Source: Stenotrophomonas sp. ASS1 | GTDB lineage: Bacteria > Pseudomonadota > Gammaproteobacteria > Xanthomonadales > Xanthomonadaceae | Reading direction: 5' to 3' | DNA length: 64,000 nucleotides | NCBI RefSeq assembly: GCF_004346925.1 | Contig: NZ_CP031167.1 | Span: forward strand, 1,632,001-1,696,000 | Part shown: in pieces, positions 25,130 through 34,874 of the stretch | Layout of the letters: every line of letters begins with the position of its first letter | Position numbering within the stretch: the stretch's first letter is position 1 | The notes under the pieces: generated by a model | What the model saw: the letters and a program-made list of their open reading frames with translations, nothing else | Told to the model about the DNA's origin: nothing | The model's database searches: none | Translations under genes and position numbers: made by a program

Positions 25130-25204
25130 TGGCGCTCCCTAGGGGACTCGAACCCCTGTTTTAGCCTTGAGAGGGCCACGTCCTAACCACTAGACGAAGG
25201 GAGC
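25130..25204 (-). tRNA. tRNA-Glu (anticodon CTC)
   Basis: A 75-nt cloverleaf beginning GCTCCCT, with D-arm TCTAGTGG, anticodon loop CTCTCAA giving CTC, T-arm GGGGTTCGAGTCCCC and encoded CCA. The CTC anticodon reads only GAG. Confidence 0.94.
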
Positions 25205-25250
25205 GTAACTGTGTCGCTGCCGAGGCAGGAGCGCTAGTATATGCACCTCG

Positions 25251-26636
25251 ATGCCATTGGGCAATCCCGAAACTTCAACCGGAAGCGCCAACATCATTTC
25301 CTCTGCTACATCACCGTTCAGCCTGCGCGTCATCCCGCGCGACCAGCACACGATCTCCCGCAAGGACATCAGCCCGAACGCCCTGCGCGTGCTTTATCGC
25401 CTGCGCGATGCCGGCTTCGGCGCCTACCTTGTCGGCGGCGCGGTGCGCGATCTGCTGGTCAATGGCCAACCCAAGGATTTCGACGTGGCCACCGACGCCA
25501 CGCCCGAACAGGTCAAGCAGCTGTTCCGCAACTGCCGCCTGATCGGTCGCCGGTTCCGCCTCGCCCACGTCGTGTTCGGCCGCGAGATCATCGAAGTCGC
25601 CACCTTCCGTGCCAACAGCGATGACGGCAGCGGCGACCGCGAGATGGAAAACGGCATGCTCGTGCGCGACAACGTGTACGGCACCATCGAAGACGACGCC
25701 ATCCGCCGCGACTTCACCTGCAACGCCCTGTACTACGCCATCGAGGACTTCTCGGTGCGCGATTACACCGGCGGCTTCGAGGACGTCCAGGCGCGCCTGA
25801 TGAAGCTGATCGGCGACCCCGAGCAGCGTTATCGCGAAGATCCGGTGCGCATGCTGCGTGCGGTGCGCCTGGCGGCCAAACTCGGCTTCCAGATCGAAGA
25901 GGGCACCGCCGCGCCGATCCCGCACCTGGCGGGCCTGCTCAACGAAGCCGCACCGGCGCGCCTGTTCGAGGAAGTGCTCAAGCTGTTCCTGTCCGGGCAC
26001 GGCGTGGCCAGCTTCGAAGGCCTTGAGCGCTACGGCCTGCTGGACGTGCTGTTCCCTGAAAGCGCCAAGGCGCTGAAGTCCAACCGCACCGGCGCGCTGC
26101 GCCGCATGCTGGTGGAGGGCCTGGCCAACACCGATGCACGCGTGGCCAACGATGAACCAGTCTCGCCCGCGTTCCTGTTTGCGCTGCTGCTGTGGCCGGC
26201 GTTCTGCCGGGCCCAGGCAACCCTGCTCAAGCAGGGCGTGGCACCGGAAGAGGCGCAGCGCCGTGCGGCCGACCGCGTCACGGTGCAGCAGCTGAGCACC
26301 ATCGCGCTGCCGCGCCGCTTCTCGCTGCCGATGCAGGAAATCTGGCTGCTGCAGTCGCGCTTCAGCTCGCGCCAGCGCAAGCGCGTGTTCCGTACCCTGA
26401 CCCATCCGCGCTTCCGCGCTGCGTTCGACTTCCTCAGCCTGCGCCAGGTGGCCTCGGCCGAGCACGCCGCCGATGTCGAGTTCTGGCGTGAGGCGCAGGC
26501 GCAGTCCGGTCGCGAGCTGGAATCGTCGCTGGACGTGATGCACAGCGAAGACGGGGATGACGAGAGCGGGGCACCGCGCAAGCGCCGCCGTCGCCGCCGT
26601 CGTCCGGGTGCCCCGGCCGGCGCGGCTGGCGAGTAA
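25251..26636 (+). CDS. pcnB: poly(A) polymerase I
   Basis: A 461-aa nucleotidyltransferase that adds poly(A) tails to RNA 3' ends and promotes their decay. The catalytic core has LVGGAVRDLL and the two metal-binding Asp in KDFDVAT, followed by RRFRLAHVVFG, RRDFTCNALYYA (a PcnB hallmark that separates it from CCA-adding enzymes) and 'GDPEQRYREDPVRMLRAVR'. The C-terminus ends in a strongly basic Arg/Lys tail, as in PcnB. ATG at 25251. folK follows after a 3-bp gap, the standard pcnB-folK-panBC order. Confidence 0.93.
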   Translation: MPLGNPETSTGSANIISSATSPFSLRVIPRDQHTISRKDISPNALRVLYRLRDAGFGAYLVGGAVRDLLVNGQPKDFDVATDATPEQVKQLFRNCRLIGRRFRLAHVVFGREIIEVATFRANSDDGSGDREMENGMLVRDNVYGTIEDDAIRRDFTCNALYYAIEDFSVRDYTGGFEDVQARLMKLIGDPEQRYREDPVRMLRAVRLAAKLGFQIEEGTAAPIPHLAGLLNEAAPARLFEEVLKLFLSGHGVASFEGLERYGLLDVLFPESAKALKSNRTGALRRMLVEGLANTDARVANDEPVSPAFLFALLLWPAFCRAQATLLKQGVAPEEAQRRAADRVTVQQLSTIALPRRFSLPMQEIWLLQSRFSSRQRKRVFRTLTHPRFRAAFDFLSLRQVASAEHAADVEFWREAQAQSGRELESSLDVMHSEDGDDESGAPRKRRRRRRRPGAPAGAAGE

Positions 26637-26639
26637 ACG

Positions 26640-27125
26640 ATGACCCTCGCCTGGATCGGCGTCGGCGCCAACCTTGGCGACGCGGCCGTCACCGTCGGCG
26701 CGGCGATTGCCGCGCTCGACGGCCTGCCCGATACCCGCCTGCGCCAAGCCTCAAGGCTGTACGCCACGCCGGCCTGGGGCAATGAAGACCAGCCGCCGTT
26801 CGTCAACGCGGTGGCTGCGGTCGAGACCACGCTGCCCGCCGATACGCTGCTGCAGGCGATGCTGGCGCTGGAGCAGCGTTTTGGTCGCGTACGCGATCCG
26901 GCGGTGCACTGGGGCCCGCGCGCGCTGGACCTGGACCTGCTGCTGTATGGCGCGCAGGTGCTCGACCAGCCTGGTCTGCAGGTGCCGCATCCTTACCTGC
27001 ACGAGCGTGCCTTCGTGTTGGTGCCGCTGGCCGAAATCGCGCCGGATCTGGCCATTCCCGGCCATGGCCGCGTGCGGGATGCAGTGATGCGGGTGGATGC
27101 CTGCGGGATTGCGCCGATAGGGTGA
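26640..27125 (+). CDS. folK: HPPK, 2-amino-4-hydroxy-6-hydroxymethyldihydropteridine diphosphokinase
   Basis: A 161-aa enzyme that transfers pyrophosphate from ATP to 6-hydroxymethyl-dihydropterin in folate synthesis. Signature segments are [10 protein letters not shown] at the N-terminus, [10 protein letters not shown] and the family motif [13 protein letters not shown] with the Asp pair that binds two Mg ions, then '[16 protein letters not shown]'. Full length for the family. It follows pcnB by three bases and precedes panB by 34 bp. Confidence 0.95.
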   Translation: MTLAWIGVGANLGDAAVTVGAAIAALDGLPDTRLRQASRLYATPAWGNEDQPPFVNAVAAVETTLPADTLLQAMLALEQRFGRVRDPAVHWGPRALDLDLLLYGAQVLDQPGLQVPHPYLHERAFVLVPLAEIAPDLAIPGHGRVRDAVMRVDACGIAPIG

Positions 27126-27159
27126 TAATGCCCGGGTTATCTCCCCCGGTTATCAGCAC

Positions 27160-27975
27160 ATGAGCACCCACGCAGACAGCAAGCCCTGGACCGTTCCCGC
27201 CCTGGCCGAGGCCAAGCGCAATGGCCAGAAGCTGGTCATGTTGACCGCCTACGACGCCGGCTTCGCCCGCACTTTCGATGCCAACGGCGTCGACCTGATC
27301 CTGATCGGCGATTCGCTGGGCATGGTCGTGCAGGGCCATGATTCGACCTTGCCGGTGACCGTGGCCGACATGGTCTACCACACCCGCGCCGTGGCCCGCG
27401 TGCTGCAGCGTGCGTTGCTGGTGGCCGACCTGCCGTTCGGCGCCGATGCCACCCCGGAGCGCGCGCTGGATGCCTCGTTGCAGCTGCTGCAGGCCGGCGC
27501 CGAGATGGTCAAGATCGAAGGTGCCGGCTTCAAGGTCGACATCATCCGCTACCTGGTGGAGCGCGAGATTCCGGTCTGCGCGCATCTGGGCCTGACCCCG
27601 CAGTCGGTGCTGCGACTGGGCGGCTTCAAGATCCAGGGGCGTGGCGATGCCGCGCGCCAGCTGGTGGAAGATGCCAAGGCTGTGGCCGCTGCCGGCGCCA
27701 GCATCATGGTGCTCGAATGCGTGCCGACTCCGGTCGCCGCCGAAGTGACCGCTGCGGTGGATGTGCCGACCATCGGCATTGGCGCAGGCCCGCAGTGCGA
27801 TGGCCAGGTGCTGGTGCTGCACGATTTCCTCGGCCTGGACAGTGGTCATCGCCGTCCCAAGTTCGTCAAGGATTTCCTTGCCGAAGGCGGTTCGGTGGCC
27901 GGTGCCACCCGCGCCTATGCCGACGCGGTGCGCGACGGCAGCTTCCCCGACGAACAGCACGCCTACGCCCAATGA
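27160..27975 (+). CDS. panB: 3-methyl-2-oxobutanoate hydroxymethyltransferase
   Basis: A 271-aa TIM-barrel enzyme that adds a hydroxymethyl group from methylene-THF to 2-oxoisovalerate, first step to pantoate. Typical segments: [34 protein letters not shown], '[17 protein letters not shown]', [12 protein letters not shown] and the catalytic Glu in MVLECVP. Its stop overlaps the panC ATG (ATGA). The 34-bp gap before it contains GATAA/TTATC repeats but no clear promoter. Confidence 0.96.
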   Translation: MSTHADSKPWTVPALAEAKRNGQKLVMLTAYDAGFARTFDANGVDLILIGDSLGMVVQGHDSTLPVTVADMVYHTRAVARVLQRALLVADLPFGADATPERALDASLQLLQAGAEMVKIEGAGFKVDIIRYLVEREIPVCAHLGLTPQSVLRLGGFKIQGRGDAARQLVEDAKAVAAAGASIMVLECVPTPVAAEVTAAVDVPTIGIGAGPQCDGQVLVLHDFLGLDSGHRRPKFVKDFLAEGGSVAGATRAYADAVRDGSFPDEQHAYAQ

Positions 27976-28811
27976 TCCAGACCTTCAACGAGCTCGGCGC
28001 ACTGCGCGGGCAGATCGCCCAGTGGAAGCGCGAGGGCCTGCGGGTGGCGCTGGTGCCGACCATGGGCAACCTGCATGGAGGTCACCATTCGCTGGTGACC
28101 CTGGCCCGCCAGTACGCCGACAAGGTGGTGGCAAGCATCTTCGTCAACCCGACCCAGTTCGGGCCGAACGAGGATTTCAGTCGCTACCCGCGCACGCCCG
28201 AGGCCGACGTGGCCGGGCTGGAGCAGGCCGGCTGCGATGCGGTGTGGCTGCCCAGCGTCGAGGTGATGTACCCGCTGGGGGTGGACAAGACCACGCGCAT
28301 GCACGCGCCGGGCGTGAGTGAAGTGCTGGAAGGCGCCAGCCGTCCGGGGCACTTCGATGGCGTGTGCACGGTGGTGGCGCGCCTGTTCCTGCAGGTGCAG
28401 CCGGATGTGGCCGTGTTCGGCCGCAAGGATTACCAGCAGCTGGCGGTCATCCGCCAGATGGTGGCCGAGCTGTCGTTCCCGATCCAGATCGTCGGTGCGG
28501 ACATCGTGCGCGACGAGGATGGCCTGGCCAAGAGTTCGCGCAACCAGTACCTGAGCGCCGAACAGCGCCCGGTCGCGACCAGCATCCACCGCACCCTGCT
28601 GGGCATGCGCGAGGGTTACGTGGCTGGCCAGTCGCGCGCGCAGATCGAGGCCGACGCAACGGCCGCGCTGCAGGCGGATGGTTTCCAGGTCGACTACGCC
28701 GTGTTGCGCACGCCGGAACTGGCCGAGCCGACCTTCGACGGCGGTGGCCGCGTGGCGCTTATCGCCGCGCGGCTGGGTACCACGCGCCTGATCGACAACC
28801 TGGAGTTCTGA
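27972..28811 (+). CDS. panC: pantothenate synthetase
   Basis: A 279-aa ATP-dependent ligase joining pantoate and beta-alanine. N-terminal [18 protein letters not shown] contains the HxGH nucleotide motif. [29 protein letters not shown], '[15 protein letters not shown]' and the KSSRN loop complete the active site. The ATG overlaps the panB stop by four bases. A hairpin pair follows the stop. Confidence 0.96.
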   Translation: MIQTFNELGALRGQIAQWKREGLRVALVPTMGNLHGGHHSLVTLARQYADKVVASIFVNPTQFGPNEDFSRYPRTPEADVAGLEQAGCDAVWLPSVEVMYPLGVDKTTRMHAPGVSEVLEGASRPGHFDGVCTVVARLFLQVQPDVAVFGRKDYQQLAVIRQMVAELSFPIQIVGADIVRDEDGLAKSSRNQYLSAEQRPVATSIHRTLLGMREGYVAGQSRAQIEADATAALQADGFQVDYAVLRTPELAEPTFDGGGRVALIAARLGTTRLIDNLEF

Positions 28812-28847
28812 GCCGCATGCGGCTACGGGGCGCCCGCAACGGGCGCC
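28811..28847. terminator. hairpins after panC
   Basis: A 14-bp palindrome (AGCCGCATGCGGCT) is followed by an 8-bp stem GGCGCCCG-CAA-CGGGCGCC. There is no strong T-run, so termination may be partial. Confidence 0.45.
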
Positions 28848-28877
28848 TCTCCACTTCCCACGGACGGGAGACCGGAA

Positions 28878-29375
28878 ATGAAGACCCCCAGCACTGATAC
28901 CGGCCGTCTTGCCCAGGCCTCGATCCTGGCGGTGCTGGCCGCCGGCATGCTGCCGGCGCAGCTGTTCGGCGGCCTGCTGTTCGCATTGGACCTCGGGCGT
29001 ACACCGGTGCCGGCCCTGATCGGTGGCGGGCTGATGTTCGTACTGGCGGTCTGCAATGCCATTGCCGTGCTGTTGCCGATGGCGCTGATCCTGCAGTCTC
29101 AGCAGCGCCTGCGCCGGGTCGGTTTCGTCCTTGTGGGGTTTGGCCTGGGCGCGCTGGCCATGGCCACCTGTGCCTGGCCGGGCGACGACAGCGGCCCGCT
29201 GCTGCAGCGCCTGCGCTATGTCGACACCTTCGATGTGATCAGCTATGGCCTGTCAGTGCTGGCTGCCGGGGGCTTCGGTGCGGTGGCCGGCTGGGCGTTC
29301 CATGCGGTGTTTCGCCTGTCGCTGGCAGCTAGCGTTGGCCCCATGCCGCCAGCGTTGCCGGGGGAGGGGGCCTGA
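28878..29375 (+). CDS. small membrane protein of unknown function
   Basis: A 165-aa protein with about four hydrophobic segments (near residues 12-35, 45-72, 82-100 and 115-145), so it is an inner-membrane protein. A good ribosome site (GGGAGACCGGAA) precedes the ATG at 28878. No motif or family is recognised. It sits between panC and panD, but pantothenate genes usually have no such partner, so a link to that pathway is not implied. Confidence 0.65.
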   Translation: MKTPSTDTGRLAQASILAVLAAGMLPAQLFGGLLFALDLGRTPVPALIGGGLMFVLAVCNAIAVLLPMALILQSQQRLRRVGFVLVGFGLGALAMATCAWPGDDSGPLLQRLRYVDTFDVISYGLSVLAAGGFGAVAGWAFHAVFRLSLAASVGPMPPALPGEGA

Positions 29376-29422
29376 ACAGCCTTCAGCGTCCTGCTGCGGC
29401 CCCCTGACGATGGCCAAGCGGG

Positions 29423-29431
29423 TGCTAGAAT
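29423..29431 (+). promoter_or_regulatory. extended -10 promoter for panD-pgi
   Basis: TGCTAGAAT is a strong extended -10 element (TGnTAGAAT), 32 bp before the panD start. A weak -35 (CTGACG) lies 16 bp further up. Confidence 0.55.
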
Positions 29432-29462
29432 CCGCTCTTTCCTTTGCCGTTGCAGCGCCCCC

Positions 29463-29843
29463 ATGCACCTGTCCCTGCTCAAGACCAAGATCCACCGCGC
29501 CACCGTCACCCATTCCGAGCTGAACTACGAAGGCTCGATCGCCATCGATGACAACCTGCTGGCTGCCACCGGCATCCGCGAGTTCGAGCAGGTGCACATC
29601 TGGGACGTGACCAACGGTGCGCGCTTCTCGACCTACGCCATCCGCGCCGAAGCCGGCAGCGGCGTTGTCTCGCTCAACGGTGGTGCTGCGCGCCACGTGC
29701 AGGTCGGTGACATCATCATCATCGCCGCGTTCGCCAGCATGACCGAGCAGGAAGCTGACAGCTTCAAGCCGAAGCTGGTGTACGTTGATGGCAAGAACCA
29801 GATCTCCCACACCAACGACACGATCCCGACCCAGGCCGCATGA
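29463..29843 (+). CDS. panD: aspartate 1-decarboxylase
   Basis: A 126-aa pyruvoyl enzyme that makes beta-alanine from aspartate for pantothenate. The self-cleavage site is YEGSIAID, with Gly24-Ser25 giving the pyruvoyl group on the alpha chain. Other typical parts are [30 protein letters not shown], '[20 protein letters not shown]' and [11 protein letters not shown]. Its stop overlaps the pgi ATG (ATGA), so the two are coupled. Confidence 0.96.
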   Translation: MHLSLLKTKIHRATVTHSELNYEGSIAIDDNLLAATGIREFEQVHIWDVTNGARFSTYAIRAEAGSGVVSLNGGAARHVQVGDIIIIAAFASMTEQEADSFKPKLVYVDGKNQISHTNDTIPTQAA

Positions 29844-31354
29844 CAACGAACAACGGATTCGACTCGCTGCATTCCCACGCCCAGCGCCTGAAGGGCGCAA
29901 GCATTCCCAGCCTGCTCTCCGCCGAACCTGGCCGCGTGCAGGACCTGGCGCTGCGGGTCGGTCCGTTGTACGTCAACTTCGCGCGGCAGAGATACGATGC
30001 CGCGGCGTTGCAGGCCCTGCTCACGTTGGCCGCCGACCGTGATGTCGGTGGTGCCATCACCCGCTTGTTCCGTGGCGAGCAGGTCAACCTGACTGAAGGT
30101 CGCGCCGCGCTGCATACCGCGCTGCGCGGCGACGTGGTCGATGCGCCGGTTGCAGCCGAGGCCTATGCCACCGCGCGCGACATCCGCCAGCGCATGGGCG
30201 TGCTGGTGCGTGCGCTGGAAGACAGCGGCGTCACTGACGTGGTCAGCGTCGGCATCGGTGGTTCCGATCTCGGTCCGCGCCTGGTCGCCGATGCGTTGCG
30301 CCCGGTCACCGGCGCGCGCCTGCGCGTGCATTTCGTATCGAACGTGGACGGCGCCGCCATGCAGCGCACGCTGGCCACGCTGGATCCGGCGAAGACCGCC
30401 GGCATCCTCATCTCCAAGACCTTCGGTACGCAGGAAACCCTGCTCAACGGCCAGATCCTGCACGACTGGCTGGGTGGCAGCGAGCGCCTGTATGCAGTCA
30501 GCGCCAATCCGGATCGCGCCGCCAAGGCCTTCGCGATCGCCGCCGATCGCGTACTGCCGATGTGGGACTGGGTCGGTGGCCGTTATTCGCTGTGGTCGGC
30601 CGTTGGTTTCCCGATCGCGCTTGCGATCGGTTTCCAGCGCTTCGAGCAGATGCTGGAAGGCGCCGCGCAGATGGATGCGCACGCGCTGGATGCACCGCTG
30701 GAGCGCAACCTGCCGGTGCTGCACGGCCTGACCGACATCTGGAACCGCAACGTGCTGGGCCATGCCACGCATGCGGTGATGACTTACGACCAGCGCCTGG
30801 CGCTGCTGCCGGCCTACCTGCAGCAGCTGGTGATGGAAAGCCTGGGCAAGCGCGTGCAGCGTGACGGCCAGCCGGTCACCACCGACACCGTGCCGGTGTG
30901 GTGGGGCGGCGCGGGCACCGATGTGCAGCACAGCTTCTTCCAGGCACTGCATCAGGGTACCAGCATCGTTCCGGCCGACTTCATCGGCTGCGTACACAAC
31001 GACGATCCCTACACGATCAATCATCAGGCCCTGCTGGCCAATCTGCTGGCGCAGACCGAAGCACTGGCCAATGGCCAGAGCAGCGACGACCCGCACCGTG
31101 ATTACCCGGGCGGCCGCCCGAGCACGCTGATCCTGCTCGATGCGCTGACCCCGCAGGCGCTGGGTGCGCTGATCGCCATGTACGAACACGCCGTGTACGT
31201 GCAGTCGGTGATCTGGAACATCAATGCCTTCGACCAGTTCGGTGTCGAGCTTGGCAAGCAGTTGGCCAGTGGCCTGTTGCCGGCGCTGCAGGGTGAGGAT
31301 GTGGCGATTGCCGATCCGATGACCCGCGAGATCCTGGCGCAGCTGAAGGGCTGA
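29840..31354 (+). CDS. pgi: glucose-6-phosphate isomerase
   Basis: A 504-aa enzyme interconverting glucose-6-P and fructose-6-P. The family signature is [26 protein letters not shown] binds the phosphate, '[13 protein letters not shown]' and '[13 protein letters not shown]' are also typical, and the C-terminal [11 protein letters not shown] signature contains the catalytic Lys. It is about 45 residues shorter than the E. coli enzyme, as in the related Xanthomonas group. It is coupled to panD by a 4-bp overlap and closes the operon. Confidence 0.95.
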   Translation: MTTNNGFDSLHSHAQRLKGASIPSLLSAEPGRVQDLALRVGPLYVNFARQRYDAAALQALLTLAADRDVGGAITRLFRGEQVNLTEGRAALHTALRGDVVDAPVAAEAYATARDIRQRMGVLVRALEDSGVTDVVSVGIGGSDLGPRLVADALRPVTGARLRVHFVSNVDGAAMQRTLATLDPAKTAGILISKTFGTQETLLNGQILHDWLGGSERLYAVSANPDRAAKAFAIAADRVLPMWDWVGGRYSLWSAVGFPIALAIGFQRFEQMLEGAAQMDAHALDAPLERNLPVLHGLTDIWNRNVLGHATHAVMTYDQRLALLPAYLQQLVMESLGKRVQRDGQPVTTDTVPVWWGGAGTDVQHSFFQALHQGTSIVPADFIGCVHNDDPYTINHQALLANLLAQTEALANGQSSDDPHRDYPGGRPSTLILLDALTPQALGALIAMYEHAVYVQSVIWNINAFDQFGVELGKQLASGLLPALQGEDVAIADPMTREILAQLKG

Positions 31355-31670
31355 CCCGGCCTGCGGATGTGCCGGCGCCGGCCGGCCATCCGATGCCTCT
31401 GCGGTTGCCTTCGATCCGGTCGCGCAGGAGTGGCGGCGCGGCCACTCATTCCACGTCACTTCCGTACCGCACGTGCAGCGTATTCGTGCGCCCTGCCGCA
31501 GCGCAGCTTGACGCACTTCGCACGCGGATGCAGTGTGCACGGGCGGCTGTACCTGTCATCCAGTATCGCTCGCAGCATGATGTTGATGCCAGGGACTGGC
31601 CGTATCCGAAGGGACGTGGAATCGATCCATGTCCTCAACGCCTCATGTTGTGAATGACAGGAGATTGCGA
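31355..31670. other. 316-bp non-coding region upstream of the lanthipeptide precursor
   Basis: No gene recognised. A weak TTGACG at 31509 is the only -35-like hexamer noticed. The region should contain the promoter of the lanthipeptide locus. A ribosome site AGGAGA precedes the precursor ATG by seven bases. Confidence 0.4.
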
Positions 31671-31877
31671 ATGGATCTGAACGACGATGTTGTGTCCGGC
31701 TGGCTCAATGGCTCGGACGATGTGGATGGGTGTGCCAACCCTGCGGGTTCGCTGTTCATCTACGGTGCGGCAGCCACCGAAGCGGCCCTCACCGGAGCTT
31801 CGGACACCATGATCACCGGGGGCACCAACGAGTGCACCACCACGGTATCGGTGATCAACCACTGCCTGTGTTGCTGA
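31671..31877 (+). CDS. lanA: class II lanthipeptide precursor peptide (LanA)
   Basis: A 68-aa precursor peptide. The leader (residues 1-51) is acidic at the start (MDLNDDVVSGWLNGSDD) and ends in the double-glycine site DTMITGG, typical of class II lantibiotics of the mersacidin/lichenicidin type. The predicted core is TNECTTTVSVINHCLCC: five Ser/Thr (52, 56, 57, 58, 60) available for dehydration and four Cys (55, 65, 67, 68) available for (methyl)lanthionine rings. I chose the ATG at 31671 because AGGAGA lies seven bases upstream; the frame opens 14 codons earlier without such a site. The LanM gene starts 82 bp downstream. Ring pattern and activity are not predictable from sequence. Confidence 0.85.
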   Translation: MDLNDDVVSGWLNGSDDVDGCANPAGSLFIYGAAATEAALTGASDTMITGGTNECTTTVSVINHCLCC

Positions 31878-31958
31878 TGTAACCCGAGCCGGCACGCAGA
31901 GGCGTGCAGCTGCGTGCCGGCGACTGGAACAGACTCTCGATATCTCGCAGGGGGCGTA

Positions 31959-34856
31959 ATGACCGCTTCTCCGGCTGCGGCCGCGTTTGCGTGCATCACC
32001 GAACATTTCCTTGCCCAGGCGCGCGCTGCGCTGGTTGCCGGCCTGCATGATCCCGCCATTGCTCTGCAGCCTGGCGAGCGCGATCTGCTGCATGCACGGG
32101 GCGATGCGGCACTGCGTGAGCATGCCCAGCTCAAGCTCAACCGCGTGCTGCTGCTGGAACTGCACGCCGCTGCGCGCAGCGGTGACATCGGCCCGCTTGA
32201 CAGCGCTGGGGTGCTGGACGAATTCGTTGCCCTGGCCACCAGCGAGGGCTTCCGCACGCATCTGCAGCGACGCTATCCGGTGCTGCTGCCGCGCCTGACG
32301 CGCATGCTCGAAGGACAATGTGCGGCTGTGGTGGAGCTCGCTGTTCGCATCGGCAGCGATCGTGCGGCGCTGGCAGAGTTGCTGGGTGCGCCGGCGGGCA
32401 CGCTGCATGCCGTTGCATTGGGACGCGGTGACCTGCATGGTGGCGGCCGGACTGTGGCACGGCTGCAGTTCGATGGCGGCACGGTGATGTACAAGCCACG
32501 CTCATTGCGCATCGATGCGACGCTTGATGGCCTGTTGTCCACGGTCTTCGGTGACGGCCCTGACCGCGTATGCGTGCCGAAGGTGATTGATCGTTGCAGC
32601 CACGGCTGGGCCGCCTTCGCCGCGCACCGCTACTGTGCCGATGACCTTGAACTGCGTGCCTACTACCGCGGTCTTGGCCATTGGCTGGCAATCCTGCGCC
32701 TGGTCGGTGGCACCGACATCCATCTGGAGAATCTGATCGCGGTCGGGCCGGTGCCGGTCGTGGTCGACGCCGAAAGCGTGTTCTCCCGGGTAATCGACAT
32801 CGAGCCATCAGGGCTTGGCGATGCGTACGACACCGCCGTCAAGCTGATGCGTAATTCAGTGCTGCGTACCGGAATCGTGCCGTTCCGTACTGCCGGCCTG
32901 GGGATGGAGGGCGTGGATCTGTCCGCAGCCGGCGCACTGCCGGGCGAGCAGCCGCGGGTACAGGTGCCGGTGATTGTCGAGGACGGGACGGAACCGGCCC
33001 GCTTGGGCATGGTTGAGGCCGAGGTCTCCGTTGCGCAGAATCATCCCAGCGCGCAGCCCGATGTGTCGTTGTACTGGGATCACATCAGCGAGGGCTTCAT
33101 CGACGCCAGTGGGCGCCTGCGCGCGCTCGATGCGAAGGGTGAACTGATGCCACTCCTGGCGGCTTTCGAGGGCTGCCAGGTGCGCGATGTGCGGCGGCCG
33201 ACCATGGCCTACGCCGAGCTCGGGCGGATGCTCTGGCATCCGGCATCGCTGCACAACGAAGCCCAGGCGGTTGAACGCGCGATCGATCTGCTGGTGCGCA
33301 ATGCAGCGGTGTCACCGGCTGCGCCATCGGACCTGGAAACCGTACGTGGAGAAGTGGACGACCTGCGCCACGGTGACATTCCGATCTTCACTTCACAGCT
33401 GGACGCGACCCGCATCCGCTCCATCGCCGACAACTGGCGTGCGATGCGCATCGACCTCGAAGACGTGACCATCCGCAGCACGTTGGTGGCCACCGACCTG
33501 AACCAGCACGCGCTGGCCCGCGCCGAGGCTCGGTCCGGCTATAGCTACGCCGCGCAGCAGCCTCGCGCGGACGATCTGGACCTGCGCCGACGAACGCTTG
33601 CGGCACACGCGGTGGAGAATCTTCTGCGGCTTGCCGTGCACGGTGAAGACGGTTCGATGACCTGGATCACGCCCGAGGTGACCCGCACAGGATGGACCGT
33701 CCAGCCGGTGCAGCCCGACCTGTATTTCGGGCTGGGAGGCATTGCGTTCGCGCTGGCGGCCTACCGCCGGGAAGTGGAGCAGGGACGTGCCGATCCGGTG
33801 GCTGGGTTGGATCCGGCCATCGAAGGCGCCATTGCGGTGTTCCAGACCATGTGCGAGCGCCATCCCGCCGGGATCGATGGTGGTTTCGTCGGCTCGGGCT
33901 CGCAGATCTGGACCCTGCTGGCATTGCATGATCTGCTGCAGCGCCCCGCACTGCTCGCGCTGGCCGAGCGCTGTGCGGAAGGAGTGGAACGTCGTGGTTT
34001 CCAGGGGCCGGTGAAATTCGAACTGATTGATGGCGTGTCCGGCATGATCCTGCCGTTGCTGGCGCTGGCCGAGGCCACCGGCAGATCGCGCTGGCTGGAG
34101 TTGGCGGCTGCAGCCGGGCGCCGCATGCAGGAAGCAGCGATCGTCGATGCCGACGGCGCACGCTGGCCGACGCCACAGTTCCGCGAGCCGATCGGTGGCT
34201 TTGGCCACGGCGCGATGGGCATGGGCTGGGCGCTGGCACGGCTGGCGCGTTCGGATGCCGGCAGCCTGCCTGAGCGGGCCGCCTGGCGGCAGCTGGCCGA
34301 AGGAGCATTTGCGTTCCAGGCGGCGCTGTTCGAGACGCATACCGGACGCTGGCGCGATATCCACCTGGAGGACGGGCAGAAGAATTTCCCGACCTGGTGC
34401 CATGGCAGTGTTGGCATCGGTCTGGCGGCGGCGGATCTGTACGCCCGCACCGGCGATCCCGCGCAGTTGCGTGACATGCGGCGGGCTGTGGCCGACGCGC
34501 GCGGCAAATGGGGGTTCAGCCACACCCTGTGCCATGGCGATGTGTCCACCCGGGAGTTGCTGGTGCTGGCGGCTGCGCTGGATCCGGAGGGATGTCCCTA
34601 TCCGCAGGACGAGGCCGCCATCGAGATCGTTTCTTCGATCGAGGAGCACCAGGGCATGGTCGGCGGGTTGACCCGCGCGGCCTTTACTCCGGGCCTGATG
34701 ATCGGTCTGGCAGGGACGATCTATGGCTTCCTGCGCATGCATCCGGCCTGCACGCTGCCGTCGCCGCTGCTGCAGGAGACGGTAGCGGCGCGGGTCGATG
34801 CGTCGGCGTCGCGCTCCAGCGCCGCGCAGGACCGAGCAGTGCTGGCCGAGGTCTGA
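31959..34856 (+). CDS. lanM: class II lanthipeptide synthetase LanM
   Basis: A 965-aa bifunctional enzyme. The N-terminal two-thirds is the kinase-like dehydratase (DUF4135) that phosphorylates and eliminates Ser/Thr: GDLHGGGRTV, YKPR at 178-181, GGTDIHLENLIA around His255, then 'VVDAESVFSR'. The C-terminal 300 residues are a LanC-type cyclase. Its likely zinc ligands are Cys814 in TWCHG and Cys858-His859 in LCHG. A GFGHGAMG with His750 corresponds in position to the active-site His of NisC. All key residues are present, so the enzyme looks functional. A GGGGG ribosome site precedes the ATG at 31959. It directly follows the precursor. No LanT-type transporter/protease, immunity or regulator gene is in the window. 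Confidence 0.92.
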   Translation: MTASPAAAAFACITEHFLAQARAALVAGLHDPAIALQPGERDLLHARGDAALREHAQLKLNRVLLLELHAAARSGDIGPLDSAGVLDEFVALATSEGFRTHLQRRYPVLLPRLTRMLEGQCAAVVELAVRIGSDRAALAELLGAPAGTLHAVALGRGDLHGGGRTVARLQFDGGTVMYKPRSLRIDATLDGLLSTVFGDGPDRVCVPKVIDRCSHGWAAFAAHRYCADDLELRAYYRGLGHWLAILRLVGGTDIHLENLIAVGPVPVVVDAESVFSRVIDIEPSGLGDAYDTAVKLMRNSVLRTGIVPFRTAGLGMEGVDLSAAGALPGEQPRVQVPVIVEDGTEPARLGMVEAEVSVAQNHPSAQPDVSLYWDHISEGFIDASGRLRALDAKGELMPLLAAFEGCQVRDVRRPTMAYAELGRMLWHPASLHNEAQAVERAIDLLVRNAAVSPAAPSDLETVRGEVDDLRHGDIPIFTSQLDATRIRSIADNWRAMRIDLEDVTIRSTLVATDLNQHALARAEARSGYSYAAQQPRADDLDLRRRTLAAHAVENLLRLAVHGEDGSMTWITPEVTRTGWTVQPVQPDLYFGLGGIAFALAAYRREVEQGRADPVAGLDPAIEGAIAVFQTMCERHPAGIDGGFVGSGSQIWTLLALHDLLQRPALLALAERCAEGVERRGFQGPVKFELIDGVSGMILPLLALAEATGRSRWLELAAAAGRRMQEAAIVDADGARWPTPQFREPIGGFGHGAMGMGWALARLARSDAGSLPERAAWRQLAEGAFAFQAALFETHTGRWRDIHLEDGQKNFPTWCHGSVGIGLAAADLYARTGDPAQLRDMRRAVADARGKWGFSHTLCHGDVSTRELLVLAAALDPEGCPYPQDEAAIEIVSSIEEHQGMVGGLTRAAFTPGLMIGLAGTIYGFLRMHPACTLPSPLLQETVAARVDASASRSSAAQDRAVLAEV

Positions 34857-34872
34857 GCCGGACGGGTCCGGC
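34857..34872. terminator. short hairpin between lanM and regA-like genes
   Basis: A 7-bp perfect stem GCCGGAC-GG-GTCCGGC in an 18-bp gap between convergent stops. No T-run. Confidence 0.35.
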
Positions 34873-34874
34873 GA

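Noticed and set aside
31635..32438. 267-codon minus-strand frame across the lanthipeptide precursor
   Set aside because: It is antisense to the precursor and LanM, has no family features, and the plus strand has ribosome sites and clear motifs.
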